Source: an uncultured Flavobacterium sp. (GTDB lineage Bacteria; Bacteroidota; Bacteroidia; Flavobacteriales; Flavobacteriaceae). Taken from it: a stretch of 15,891 nt of DNA. The stretch's first letter is position 1; each line of letters begins with the position of its first letter. Shown here piece after piece: positions 6,104 through 13,663 of the stretch. A program made the translations under genes and the position numbers. Where the stretch lies: NCBI GenBank assembly GCA_946479395.1, contig CAMLFV010000043.1, positions 1-15,891 on the forward strand, given 5' to 3'. The notes beneath the pieces were generated by a model that saw nothing but the letters and a program-made list of their open reading frames with translations, was not told where the DNA came from and searched no databases.

Positions 6104-6823
6104 TTATTCTTTTATTACTTTTCCTTCACCGTTTTCGGTTACGTTAACGGTTTTGGTTACACGGTAGTATAAATTTCCTTTTCCGTTCAGGCTTCCGTCG
6201 ATACCATTAACTGTGTTGGTATAGATGTTTCCCGAGCCCGATGAATCTACTTCAGTGAAAAAAGCCGACAGTTCTTTTGCATTGATATCGCCAGAACTTT
6301 TACTGTTTATTCTCACAGTATTCGCATTTCCTTCAACGGTAATGGCTGCGTTGTTTTCGGTATTTAAAGACAGATCTTCAACCTTTACCTTTAATTCCAT
6401 TTTGTTGTTACCCGTATTGGTCAGCGTTAGCTTCGGAATTTCGATCACACCTAAATTAATCACACTGCCATTATCGCCGGTCATGGTAATTTCGGTAAGA
6501 TCTTTTGTTGCCAAAGTTACTTTTACAGGTTCGGTCTGGCTAATAATTTCGAAACCAGGTTTTCTTTTCAATGTTAAAACCTCGTTTACCACACTTATTT
6601 GAACCAGCTGATGCAGGTTTCCATCACCAGATGTTCTGATGGTATTTTTAAACGGATTGTTCAAAATTTCGACCGTTACTTCACCGTCTATAACCAATTT
6701 TGAATATTTTTGAACCTTACGGTTTTTCTCTTGAACTACGCCGTTGCCTTTAATTTTTCTATTTTGTGCATAACTTGTTACGGTAATTATCGAAACAAAA
6801 AATAATGCTAAAAACTTTCTCAT
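6104..6823 (-). CDS. Exported head-GIN domain protein (DUF2807)
   Basis: 239 residues. A signal peptide covers residues 1-19 (core FLALFFVSIITV, cleavage SYA before Q20). The rest is one long repetitive beta domain of the DUF2807 or 'head GIN' type: it opens with GNGVVQEKNRKVQKYSKLVIDGEVTVEI, and later contains short strands with Gly/Asn turns (TMTGDNGSV, KSSGDINA, DSSGSGNIYTN, LNGKGNLYYR). The family is named for a putative auto-transporter adhesin, but its function is not established. Here it is a soluble exported protein without a lipobox. Its start lies 5 bp after the YegP-like gene, so the two are probably co-transcribed. A second DUF2807 protein is encoded at 7272-7985. The two are related in fold but differ clearly in sequence. 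Confidence 0.88.
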   Translation of the reverse strand: MRKFLALFFVSIITVTSYAQNRKIKGNGVVQEKNRKVQKYSKLVIDGEVTVEILNNPFKNTIRTSGDGNLHQLVQISVVNEVLTLKRKPGFEIISQTEPVKVTLATKDLTEITMTGDNGSVINLGVIEIPKLTLTNTGNNKMELKVKVEDLSLNTENNAAITVEGNANTVRINSKSSGDINAKELSAFFTEVDSSGSGNIYTNTVNGIDGSLNGKGNLYYRVTKTVNVTENGEGKVIKE

Positions 6824-6828
6824 ATTAT

Positions 6829-7203
6829 TTAAATATTGTTGGTTGAAAATACATCTTCGGGGAAATTACTGAAAACATCTTCGGTAAAATCCAACACTTC
6901 GGAATTTATAAAATTATTCTTTAAATCGTTCACACCCTTTTCCATTAAAAGCGGTGTGGTGAACTTTCTGCTTACGCCCAAAATATGGTCGTTTACATTT
7001 ACTTTGAAGAACAATTTTCCTGCCGGAGTTCTGTAATGTATAAATTTAATGATTGAAAAATTACGTTTTATAACGTTTATTTCGCTTAAACACTGCGCTT
7101 TGGAAAGGTAACTGTTACTTGTGAATATAACATTTCCCTTGCGATTGTTATAGGTATATTTATACTGGTTGTTTTCTTTTTTACTTATTACTAACGTGCC
7201 CAT
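6829..7203 (-). CDS. YegP-like protein with two DUF1508 repeats
   Basis: About 124 residues from the ATG at 7203. Two copies of a YegP/DUF1508-like beta-beta-beta-alpha unit can be seen. The first is LVISKKENNQYKYTYNNRKG...NSYLSKAQCLSEINVIKRN. The second, more diverged, is KFIHYRTPAGKLFFKVNVND...TTPLLMEKGVNDLKNNF. The tail is acidic (DFTEDVFSNFPEDVF). An ATG at 7221 is also in frame, but it lies inside a predicted -7 element (7221-7228), and MGTLVISKK is the usual type of start for this family, so I use 7203. There is no signal peptide, so it is cytoplasmic. The function of YegP-type proteins is unknown. The gene is followed after 5 bp by a head-GIN gene. Confidence 0.8.
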   Translation of the reverse strand: MGTLVISKKENNQYKYTYNNRKGNVIFTSNSYLSKAQCLSEINVIKRNFSIIKFIHYRTPAGKLFFKVNVNDHILGVSRKFTTPLLMEKGVNDLKNNFINSEVLDFTEDVFSNFPEDVFSTNNI

Positions 7204-7220
7204 TTTTCTTTTAATACACA

Positions 7221-7228
7221 CAAAGCTA
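7221..7228 (-). promoter_or_regulatory. Predicted -7 element for the YegP-like gene
   Basis: TAGCTTTG on the minus strand fits TAnnTTTG. The -33 TTG is not clear at 19-base spacing (TTC/TTT). The predicted start at about 7214 supports translation from 7203 rather than 7221. Confidence 0.4.
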
Positions 7229-7271
7229 TTTATAAATGCCGTGAAATGAAACTTTGTTTTTCGTGTTTTTT

Positions 7272-7985
7272 TTAGTACGGGTTGATACTGCCAACACCTG
7301 ATATTTTTTTAACGATTTTCAATCGATCATAATTTTTATAATCCAGATTACCCACACCCGAAATACGCACGTTAATTTCCTCTGACGTATTGATTTTTGC
7401 ATTTCCGGCACCTGTAATTTCGATATTTGCCAGTTTGTTGGTCAATGCTTCGGAATTTAAATTCCCCGCGCCCGACATACTTGCTTTTATTTCATTGCTT
7501 ATTCCGCGTAAACGCACATCGCCTGCACCGGTTACAAAAACACTTGTGATGTTGTTGAACAGTTTTACATTGATTTCGCCCGCACCCGAAATATGGAATT
7601 CGATATCTTTTGTCAGCGTGATGTTATTGGTTGCGATAGAACCTGCACCTGCAATGACCACCTTCTGCAAATTAGGATTGTTCATTTTTATAACCAGCGG
7701 TGATTTGTTTGATTTATAGGAAATTGATTTTTTGCTGGATATATTGATTTGTCCGTCTTTATTTTCTATTTCCAGATTATCAACCAACGTTTTATCGCCG
7801 GTAATTAAGATTTCGTTTTCAGCAACCGATGAATCTAATTCGATGTTGGCTGATGAATTATTTGATACCGCATTGTATGATGCCATTTGTTTTGTTTGGC
7901 TGACCACTTCGCCAGACAATTCTACTTTTTTGTTGCACGATACGGCAAAAACGCTTAAAAATGTAAGTAATAGTAGCTTCTTCAT
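7272..7985 (-). CDS. Head-GIN domain lipoprotein (DUF2807)
   Basis: 237 residues. The signal sequence ends in a lipobox AVSC with Cys17 as the lipidation site, so it is membrane-anchored. The DUF2807 domain fills the rest, with a striking series of similar turns: VIAGAGSI, HISGAGEINV, FVTGAGDVRL, SMSGAGNLNS, EITGAGNAKI, RISGVGNLDY, KISGVGSINP. They are spaced about 19-24 residues apart, as expected for a beta-helix-like stack. The paralogue at 6104-6823 has fewer and less regular turns and no lipobox. It is 68 bp upstream of the YegP-like gene on the same strand. Both head-GIN proteins may act at the cell envelope, but no function is established. The 5' region is AT-rich, with no promoter that I could place. 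Confidence 0.9.
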   Translation of the reverse strand: MKKLLLLTFLSVFAVSCNKKVELSGEVVSQTKQMASYNAVSNNSSANIELDSSVAENEILITGDKTLVDNLEIENKDGQINISSKKSISYKSNKSPLVIKMNNPNLQKVVIAGAGSIATNNITLTKDIEFHISGAGEINVKLFNNITSVFVTGAGDVRLRGISNEIKASMSGAGNLNSEALTNKLANIEITGAGNAKINTSEEINVRISGVGNLDYKNYDRLKIVKKISGVGSINPY

Positions 7986-8258
7986 TTGTTTTTTTCTTTA
8001 AAACTACAAAAAAGTATTTACATTTTATAATGGTTGTGTGTTATTAATGTGCTACAGATGTGCAGATTTATTATTTTGTAATATGATTGATACAAGTTTG
8101 ATGCCAAAAGGAAGTATGATGAGGTTTTAAGTTCTCTATTACGCTTGAACTGACGTGTTGTTATAAATTCTCAACAACGAATTGTAAGTGACGAAGAGAT
8201 GAGATCCCTCCGACTAATGTGTATTAAGAGATTCTTCCCTCTTCGGAAGACAGGTTCT
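7986..8258. repeat. Short gene-free stretch with repeat remnants
   Basis: No gene. It contains copy 3 of the ACTGACGT element at 8131-8158 (GTTCTCTATTACGCTTGAAC then TGACGTG), related to 818-863 and 5752-5797. It also contains a small inverted repeat TCTTCC/GGAAGA (8233-8250), of the type found in flavobacterial intergenic repeats. Confidence 0.5.
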
Positions 8259-8293
8259 AAAAAATAACAAAACCCTTTCGTGTGAAAGGGTTT
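8259..8293 (-). terminator. Intrinsic terminator after clpX
   Basis: Perfect 10-bp inverted repeat AAACCCTTTC (8270-8279) and GAAAGGGTTT (8284-8293) with a 4-base loop. On the minus strand it is followed by TTGTTATTTTTT. It lies 6 bases after the clpX stop codon. Confidence 0.9.
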
Positions 8294-8299
8294 GTGTAT

Positions 8300-9529
8300 T
8301 TAAACGGTTAATGCCAGGCGCTTCATTAGGTTTTTATCTAAAGCATGTTTCACGAAATCTCTGTCGACTTCGAACTCTGTTGCGTCAGAGCCCGGAAGAT
8401 CGTACATAGGATCGGTTAAAACGGCTTCGCATAACGAACGTAATCCGCGTGCTCCTAATTTGTATTCCAATGCTTTGTCTACAATATACCAAAGTGCATC
8501 TTCGGTAAAAGTCAATTCAACACCATCCATTTCGAACAATTTCTGATATTGTTTTACCAATGCATTTTTAGGCTCGGTTAAAATAGAACGCAACGTATCG
8601 CGATCTAACGGATCCATGTGTGTTAATACCGGTAAACGACCTATGATTTCGGGAATTAATCCAAAATCTTTTAAATCTTTAGGTATAATGTACTGCAACA
8701 AGTTGCTTTTATCGGCTTTTTCGTTTTCTTTAGAAGATCCGAAACCAACGGCATGAAAGTTCAAACGTTTGGTTATGATTCGTTCGATACCGTCAAAAGC
8801 TCCCCCTGCAATAAATAAAATATCCTGCGTGTTTACTTCGATAAACTTCTGATCCGGGTGTTTTCTTCCACCTTTTGGCGGAACATTCACCACAGAACCT
8901 TCTAAAAGCTTCAACAACGCCTGCTGTACGCCTTCACCACTTACGTCGCGCGTGATTGACGGATTGTCACTTTTACGGGCAATTTTATCAATTTCATCGA
9001 TAAAAATAATACCGCGCTGTGCTTTATCCACGTCATAATCTGCAGCCTGCAACAATTTGGTTAAAATACCTTCTACGTCTTCGCCCACATATCCAGCTTC
9101 GGTTAACACAGTGGCATCAACAATAGCCAAAGGTACGTTTAACATGCGGGCAATGGTTTTTGCAACCAAGGTTTTTCCGGTTCCGGTTTGCCCTACCACG
9201 ATGATGTTACTTTTTTCTATTTCAACATCGTTCTTTAAATCTTGCTGCAGCAAACGTTTGTAATGGTTATAAACGGCAACCGACAGTACTTTTTTGGTTT
9301 GATCCTGACCAATTACGTATTGATCTAAAAACGCTCTGATTTCCTGTGGTTTTCTCAACAAAACCTCATCTGACAATCCTGTTCCGCCTTGCGATTTTAA
9401 TTCTTCCAGTACAATGCCGTGTGCCTGTTCTACACAGTGATCGCAAATATGTGCATCTACACCGGCAATTAAAATATTAGTTTCGGCTTTTGGCCGCCCG
9501 CAAAAAGAACAGTTAAATCCTTCCTTCAT
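8300..9529 (-). CDS. clpX: ATP-dependent Clp protease, ATP-binding subunit ClpX
   Basis: 409 residues, full length for ClpX. It is the cytoplasmic AAA+ unfoldase that recognises tagged proteins and threads them into ClpP. The N-terminal zinc-binding domain has Cys7, Cys10, Cys29 and Cys32. Walker A is GQTGTGKT (113-120). The pore loop is GYVG (146-149). Walker B is IIFIDE (174-179). The RKH loop is at 222-224. The ClpP-docking tripeptide is VGF (261-263), where many ClpX have IGF or LGF. The sensor-2 region is GARGLR. clpP ends only 5 bp upstream, so the two subunits are made from one message. A strong terminator follows the stop codon. Confidence 0.98.
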   Translation of the reverse strand: MKEGFNCSFCGRPKAETNILIAGVDAHICDHCVEQAHGIVLEELKSQGGTGLSDEVLLRKPQEIRAFLDQYVIGQDQTKKVLSVAVYNHYKRLLQQDLKNDVEIEKSNIIVVGQTGTGKTLVAKTIARMLNVPLAIVDATVLTEAGYVGEDVEGILTKLLQAADYDVDKAQRGIIFIDEIDKIARKSDNPSITRDVSGEGVQQALLKLLEGSVVNVPPKGGRKHPDQKFIEVNTQDILFIAGGAFDGIERIITKRLNFHAVGFGSSKENEKADKSNLLQYIIPKDLKDFGLIPEIIGRLPVLTHMDPLDRDTLRSILTEPKNALVKQYQKLFEMDGVELTFTEDALWYIVDKALEYKLGARGLRSLCEAVLTDPMYDLPGSDATEFEVDRDFVKHALDKNLMKRLALTV

Positions 9530-9534
9530 TATAC

Positions 9535-10212
9535 TTATTCTCTTGTTAAAACTTCATCAATCATTCCGTATTCCTTCGCCTCGTCTGCACGCATCCAATA
9601 GTCACGTTCAGAATCTTTAAAAACTTTATCGTACGGTTGTTTTGAATGTTTGGCAATGATTTGATACAATTCTTCTTTTAACTTCAACATTTCTTTTAAG
9701 TTGATTTCCATATCGGTTGCAACACCTTGTGCCCCGCCAGATGGCTGGTGAATCATAACACGCGAATGCGGTAACGCCGAACGTTTACCATCGGCACCTG
9801 CACATAACAATACCGCACCCATTGATGCTGCCATACCTGTACAGATTGTAGCTACATCGGGCTTAACAAACTGCATGGTATCGTAAATACCTAAACCTGC
9901 GTAAACGCTACCGCCCGGTGAATTGATATAGATTGAGATATCTTTAGAAGCATCTACACTTTCTAAAAACAATAGCTGCGCTTGAATAATGTTTGCTACA
10001 TAATCATCTACACCTGATCCAAGGAAAATGATGCGATCCATCATTAAACGCGAGAAAACGTCCATAGATGCAATGTTCATTGGGCGTTCTTCGATAATAT
10101 AAGGCGTCATACTGCCTGTTGGTGTCATGCTGCCCACGATTTTATCGTAGTACATATTGTTTACCTTATGGTGCTTTGTAGCGTATTTTCTAAACTCTTT
10201 TCCGTAATTCAT
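9535..10212 (-). CDS. clpP: ATP-dependent Clp protease, proteolytic subunit ClpP
   Basis: 225 residues from the ATG at 10212. It is the serine protease that forms the tetradecameric chamber used by ClpX. The catalytic triad is Ser130 (GMAASMGA), His155 (MIHQP) and Asp204 (SERDYW). An ATG at 10269 is in frame, but it would add 19 residues (MSVERFVSTLIFLIYKDKN) encoded by the tig terminator hairpin and T-tract. The usual flavobacterial start is MNYGKEF, so I choose 10212. The first 40 residues are the variable, probably processed leader. They contain a tandem duplication, GSMTPT then GSMTPY (27-38). tig lies upstream on the same strand and clpX 5 bp downstream. Confidence 0.97.
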   Translation of the reverse strand: MNYGKEFRKYATKHHKVNNMYYDKIVGSMTPTGSMTPYIIEERPMNIASMDVFSRLMMDRIIFLGSGVDDYVANIIQAQLLFLESVDASKDISIYINSPGGSVYAGLGIYDTMQFVKPDVATICTGMAASMGAVLLCAGADGKRSALPHSRVMIHQPSGGAQGVATDMEINLKEMLKLKEELYQIIAKHSKQPYDKVFKDSERDYWMRADEAKEYGMIDEVLTRE

Positions 10213-10230
10213 ATTTTTATCCTTGTAAAT

Positions 10231-10266
10231 TAAAAAAATAAGCGTCGAAACAAACCGTTCGACGCT
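10231..10266 (-). terminator. Intrinsic terminator between tig and clpP
   Basis: Perfect 9-bp inverted repeat AGCGTCGAA (10241-10249) and TTCGACGCT (10258-10266), loop of 8. On the minus strand it is followed by TATTTTTTTA. It should reduce read-through from tig into clpP. It also rules out the longer clpP start at 10269. Confidence 0.85.
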
Positions 10267-10274
10267 CAAATATA
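10267..10274 (-). promoter_or_regulatory. Possible -7 element for clpP
   Basis: TATATTTG on the minus strand fits the -7 consensus, directly before the tig terminator hairpin. At 19-base spacing the -33 position is TAA (the tig stop), not TTG, so support is partial. Transcripts would start inside the 5' arm of the hairpin. Confidence 0.35.
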
Positions 10275-10293
10275 CTTAAATTTTCGCAGAAAA

Positions 10294-11616
10294 TTATTCT
10301 CCGTAAACCTCTTTAACGAAATCTTTGTAAGTTACTTCTTTTTCACTTCCGCTTACTTTTTCAGCGAATAATTTCATCATTTTATCGTTCATCAATTGCT
10401 CAGAAATACGTTTTACTTCTTCCTGGTTTGATAAAACGCGTGATACGATATTGGTTACATCGTCTTCTGACGGTTCTAACTGACCGAATTGAGCCATTTG
10501 ATCTTTGATCAAGCCTGAAGTGTAATCTTTAATCTCATCAAAAGTAATTTGTAAACCGTTATCGGTAATAATTTTACCTTCGATTAACTGGTAACGCAAT
10601 CCTTTTTCAGATTTTGTGTATTCTTCTTCTGCCTGCTCTGCAGTTAATTCTGTTTCGCCAGCTGTTTGTAACCATTTAATTAAAAATTCCTTAGGTAAAT
10701 CGAATTTTGTATTGTCAACCAATGCTTCAACTGCATCGTTCATGAATTTTTGGTCTGCCTGTTGTGCAAATTGTTTTTCGGCATCTTCTTTAATGCGTGC
10801 TTTTAACTCGTCTTCTGAAGTTACTTTACCTTCTCCAAACAATTTATCGAAAAACTCTTGGTTTAGTTCTGCTTTTTCTTTAGTTGAAATCTCTTCAATA
10901 GTAAAAGTTACATCAACTTCCAAACCGTGAACTTTATCGTGATCAACTTTTAAAACGTCCATTAATTTATGTTCATCTTCAAACAAACCTTTGGTAGAAA
11001 TTGTAACCTTATCGTTTACTTTTTTACCTATGAATTTCTTTTGATTTGTTTTTGTACGGATATCTGCAACGTTGATTGTAGTTTCGTTTTCGATACCTTC
11101 TTCCTGGTTAGAAACTTTTACGCGGATATCGTCACCTTCTTCTACTTTTTCTTTAGAAATTAATTTTCCGTATTGTTTCTGAATGTATTCAACCTGCTCG
11201 TTTACCATTTCTTCATCGGCAACGATTTTGTATTTAGCAGCTGTTTTAGCAGCATCTAAATCAACCGTAAATTCCGGAGCTAAACCTAATTCGAAATCAA
11301 AACTTAATGTATCAGCATCCCAATCGATATCTTTAGCAACAGGAAGCGGATTTCCTAAAATATCCAATTTCTCTTCGTTTAAATAGTTACTTAAACTTTC
11401 TTGCAATAATTTGTTTACTTCATCGAACATAATTGCCTGTCCGTATTGTTTTTTCACCAATGCAGCAGGTACCTGTCCTTTTCTGAAGCCCGGGATATTT
11501 GCGTTTTTTCTGTAATCTTTAAGAACTTTTTCAACGTTCGCTGCAAAATCTTCTTTTGCTAAATCAATTGTAATAACTGCGTTTAACGCATCTACATTAT
11601 TTCTTGTGATATTCAT
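10294..11616 (-). CDS. tig: Trigger factor, ribosome-associated chaperone and peptidyl-prolyl isomerase
   Basis: 440 residues, close to the E. coli length. It binds the large ribosomal subunit near the exit tunnel and protects nascent chains. The ribosome-binding signature IPGFRKGQVP lies at residues 41-50. The middle PPIase-like domain (about 150-240) is diverged, as is usual in Bacteroidota. The C-terminal helical chaperone domain (about 250-430) shows long charged helices, for example EDELKARIKEDAEKQFAQQ. The start at 11616 fits a promoter 33-63 bp upstream. It precedes clpP and clpX, the widely conserved protein quality control order, but here with a terminator between tig and clpP. Confidence 0.96.
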   Translation of the reverse strand: MNITRNNVDALNAVITIDLAKEDFAANVEKVLKDYRKNANIPGFRKGQVPAALVKKQYGQAIMFDEVNKLLQESLSNYLNEEKLDILGNPLPVAKDIDWDADTLSFDFELGLAPEFTVDLDAAKTAAKYKIVADEEMVNEQVEYIQKQYGKLISKEKVEEGDDIRVKVSNQEEGIENETTINVADIRTKTNQKKFIGKKVNDKVTISTKGLFEDEHKLMDVLKVDHDKVHGLEVDVTFTIEEISTKEKAELNQEFFDKLFGEGKVTSEDELKARIKEDAEKQFAQQADQKFMNDAVEALVDNTKFDLPKEFLIKWLQTAGETELTAEQAEEEYTKSEKGLRYQLIEGKIITDNGLQITFDEIKDYTSGLIKDQMAQFGQLEPSEDDVTNIVSRVLSNQEEVKRISEQLMNDKMMKLFAEKVSGSEKEVTYKDFVKEVYGE

Positions 11617-11639
11617 TGTAAATTTTGTTTCTAACTAAA

Positions 11640-11676
11640 ATTGGCTTGCAAAAATACATTATTTTTACAAGCCAAT
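11640..11676. terminator. Long inverted repeat between the holin-like gene and tig
   Basis: Arms ATTGGCTTG-C-AAAAATA (11640-11656) and TATTTTT-A-CAAGCCAAT (11660-11676) pair over 17 positions, with one C-A mismatch and a 3-base loop. On the minus strand TTTTAG follows, so it can terminate the operon at 11715-14914. The tig -7 element lies within it. Confidence 0.65.
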
Positions 11677-11679
11677 CAA
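11649..11679 (-). promoter_or_regulatory. Predicted tig promoter
   Basis: TTG (11679-11677), 20 bases, then TATTTTTG (11656-11649) on the minus strand, an exact -7 match with spacing one base over the usual 19. Predicted leader about 26 bases. The -7 element is formed by one arm of the terminator hairpin. Confidence 0.55.
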
Positions 11680-11714
11680 ATTTTTAAATAATTGAATATT
11701 AATTATTAGTAAAA

Positions 11715-12056
11715 TTAATCTTCGCTGCCTATCCCTCCTACTATTGACTGTACAATAGACAAAACCAAACTGAATAATAACGCCGGCCAGAAACCTTCTA
11801 CATGAAAGCCGCCAACGATGTAGCTGCACAACATTATTATTAAAGCGTTGATAACAAAAAGGAACAAACCTAATGTTAATATGGTTACCGGAATGGATAT
11901 TAACTGTAGTATTGGTTTTACTATAAAATTAAGTAATGCCAATACGATTACGACGATTATTGATGAGCCGAAACCATCGACACTTACGCCCGGTAAAAAA
12001 TTTGCAAGCAGATATACAATTACTGCCGTTACAATTAAATTGATTAAAATTCTCAT
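11715..12056 (-). CDS. Small membrane protein of the phage-holin 4_2 family
   Basis: 113 residues with four hydrophobic segments at about 4-22, 32-52, 55-78 and 88-108. The sequence NFLPGVSVDGF...LALLNFIVKPIL...PVTILTLGLFLFVINALIIMLCSYIVGGFHVEGFWPAL is the pattern of Pfam PF04020 (named Phage_holin_4_2 or Mycobacteriophage D29-like). Despite the name, it is a widespread chromosomal inner-membrane protein of unknown function, and I see no phage genes nearby. The gene is 11 bp after the SGNH lipoprotein gene, so it is the last gene of the FadL operon. The long hairpin 38 bp downstream probably ends the transcript. Confidence 0.88.
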   Translation of the reverse strand: MRILINLIVTAVIVYLLANFLPGVSVDGFGSSIIVVIVLALLNFIVKPILQLISIPVTILTLGLFLFVINALIIMLCSYIVGGFHVEGFWPALLFSLVLSIVQSIVGGIGSED

Positions 12057-12067
12057 AGCTTATAATA

Positions 12068-13654
12068 TTAATTTGATGCTTTTATTGTTACACCCGGATA
12101 ATTACCTGGAACCAACATTGGCAATTTTGCTTTGTAATGTTCGTTGATTACTTTTACAATTTCGTTAGCCACAAATGCATAACCACGCGGATTAGGATGC
12201 ACGCCGTCTAAAGAAAACAACACTTTATTCATGTTTTCTGTTCCTTTAAAATAATCTTCTGTATACCATTGCCCATCACTTAAACGAATACCACCTGTTA
12301 AGTAGCTCATAATAGCATTCATATCGGCAACCGCTAATTTTTTTGAACGTGCAGCAGACCAAATAATATCGTTAAATTGCTTGGTTACTGTTTTTATAAT
12401 TGTTTGTTCGGCAGGAATTAAAACATACTTATCTTCTAAAGGAAATGTTACACCAATTTTACTGAATAATTCTTTGTAAGGCGATGGAACATTTGTAAAA
12501 ATCGGCGCAGTTGATGTTGTTCCGATTACCGAACTAGTACCCAATACAAACAAATCGTTTTTGCTTGCATGACGTGCCTGTCCATACAGTTGACCTAACA
12601 AACCTGCTATTGGTGCCAATTGTTGGTTTTGTGAAGCCACTGCCGTAATTTGCTGCGATAAATCGGTTAATGTTTCGTCTTTAACCAATAACGCATTGCC
12701 TTCTGTTTTAGAAAATGAATTAATACGGTTACCTTGCCCTAAAGCGGTAAGAATTTGCTTTAAAGGTCCTAATAACTGTGCATTTAACTGATCAACCGTT
12801 GCTTCTCCGCCTAAAGCATCTGCCGTTAACGGATTGTAAGGAACTGTTGTAAAGTGTGGTATAGATGTTACATCTGGTATTGTAGCTACAACACCTTTTG
12901 CACCTTTGCTTGTTAAGGTATTGATAATTGTTTTATAAGCCGCTTCAAATACCTGCGGATCGGTAATATCATTACTGCCATAAGTAGCGGGATCCATATT
13001 ACCTTCTTGGTTTACACCTACTCCACCCGATGTTGCATAAGACAACACATCGTTAGCACCAATCCAGTTTGTAAAAAACGTAGGATTCATGCTCATAGCG
13101 TCGCTTAAAACCGTTGTATTAGGACTGGTAGCATGACGCACGAAATAAGGGTTTGCCTTTCCTGTTGCAACATTAGCCAGATTACCATACCCCGGAGTTA
13201 GTAAATGAAACGACTTTGCTAAAGGCACTCCCATATTGTTATAAGCTTTAGCCTGTAAATTACTAATTTCTATGGTTGGTGTCCCCGTTAAATTTTGCGG
13301 CCCACCTGTTGACATATTAATGATTAAACGCGTTGCAGCCGCCTGTTGTCCCATAAGCAACAAACCGCCTAAATCGTTGGTATCGTCACTGAACGACGGT
13401 TGCGTAAATGCACCACCGCCTACTACAGCAAACTGTTTTGCCAGTAAGTTAGGAAACGAATACTGCTGCCCCGAACGATACATGGTTCCGTCCATAAAAC
13501 CCGAAGTCAACGAATTTCCTAACGCAACATAGGTTGTAAAATCGGCTTCGCCTTTAGAATAGGATTCGTTTGTAACTTCGTTTTCAAATTCCGGTTCGCA
13601 AGCAACAAAACTAAATGCGAATGCTGCTAAAAGTATAGATTGATATTTTTTCAT
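12068..13654 (-). CDS. SGNH/GDSL-type lipolytic lipoprotein
   Basis: 528 residues. The N-terminus has a signal with lipobox FVAC and lipidation at Cys19, so it is probably attached to the outer membrane. SGNH family blocks are visible: block I is ALGNSLTSG with nucleophile Ser48 (Asn in place of the Asp of GDSL); the block with catalytic Asn is IGANDVLSY; block V is DGVHPNPRGYA with Asp483 and His486. The reaction is hydrolysis of an ester, but the substrate is unknown. At over 500 residues it is much longer than simple SGNH esterases; a large insertion fills about residues 215-460. The gene starts 9 bp after the FadL-like porin, a pairing I recall from other flavobacteria. This suggests that it releases fatty acids or other hydrophobic products for that porin (inference). 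Confidence 0.9.
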   Translation of the reverse strand: MKKYQSILLAAFAFSFVACEPEFENEVTNESYSKGEADFTTYVALGNSLTSGFMDGTMYRSGQQYSFPNLLAKQFAVVGGGAFTQPSFSDDTNDLGGLLLMGQQAAATRLIINMSTGGPQNLTGTPTIEISNLQAKAYNNMGVPLAKSFHLLTPGYGNLANVATGKANPYFVRHATSPNTTVLSDAMSMNPTFFTNWIGANDVLSYATSGGVGVNQEGNMDPATYGSNDITDPQVFEAAYKTIINTLTSKGAKGVVATIPDVTSIPHFTTVPYNPLTADALGGEATVDQLNAQLLGPLKQILTALGQGNRINSFSKTEGNALLVKDETLTDLSQQITAVASQNQQLAPIAGLLGQLYGQARHASKNDLFVLGTSSVIGTTSTAPIFTNVPSPYKELFSKIGVTFPLEDKYVLIPAEQTIIKTVTKQFNDIIWSAARSKKLAVADMNAIMSYLTGGIRLSDGQWYTEDYFKGTENMNKVLFSLDGVHPNPRGYAFVANEIVKVINEHYKAKLPMLVPGNYPGVTIKASN

Positions 13655-13663
13655 AATGATCGA

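Noticed and set aside
7390..8001. Plus-strand open frames opposite the head-GIN lipoprotein
   Set aside because: They are antisense shadows of a well-supported gene.
11715..12056. Phage origin suggested by the name 'holin'
   Set aside because: PF04020 proteins are common chromosomal membrane proteins, and no endolysin or other phage gene is nearby.
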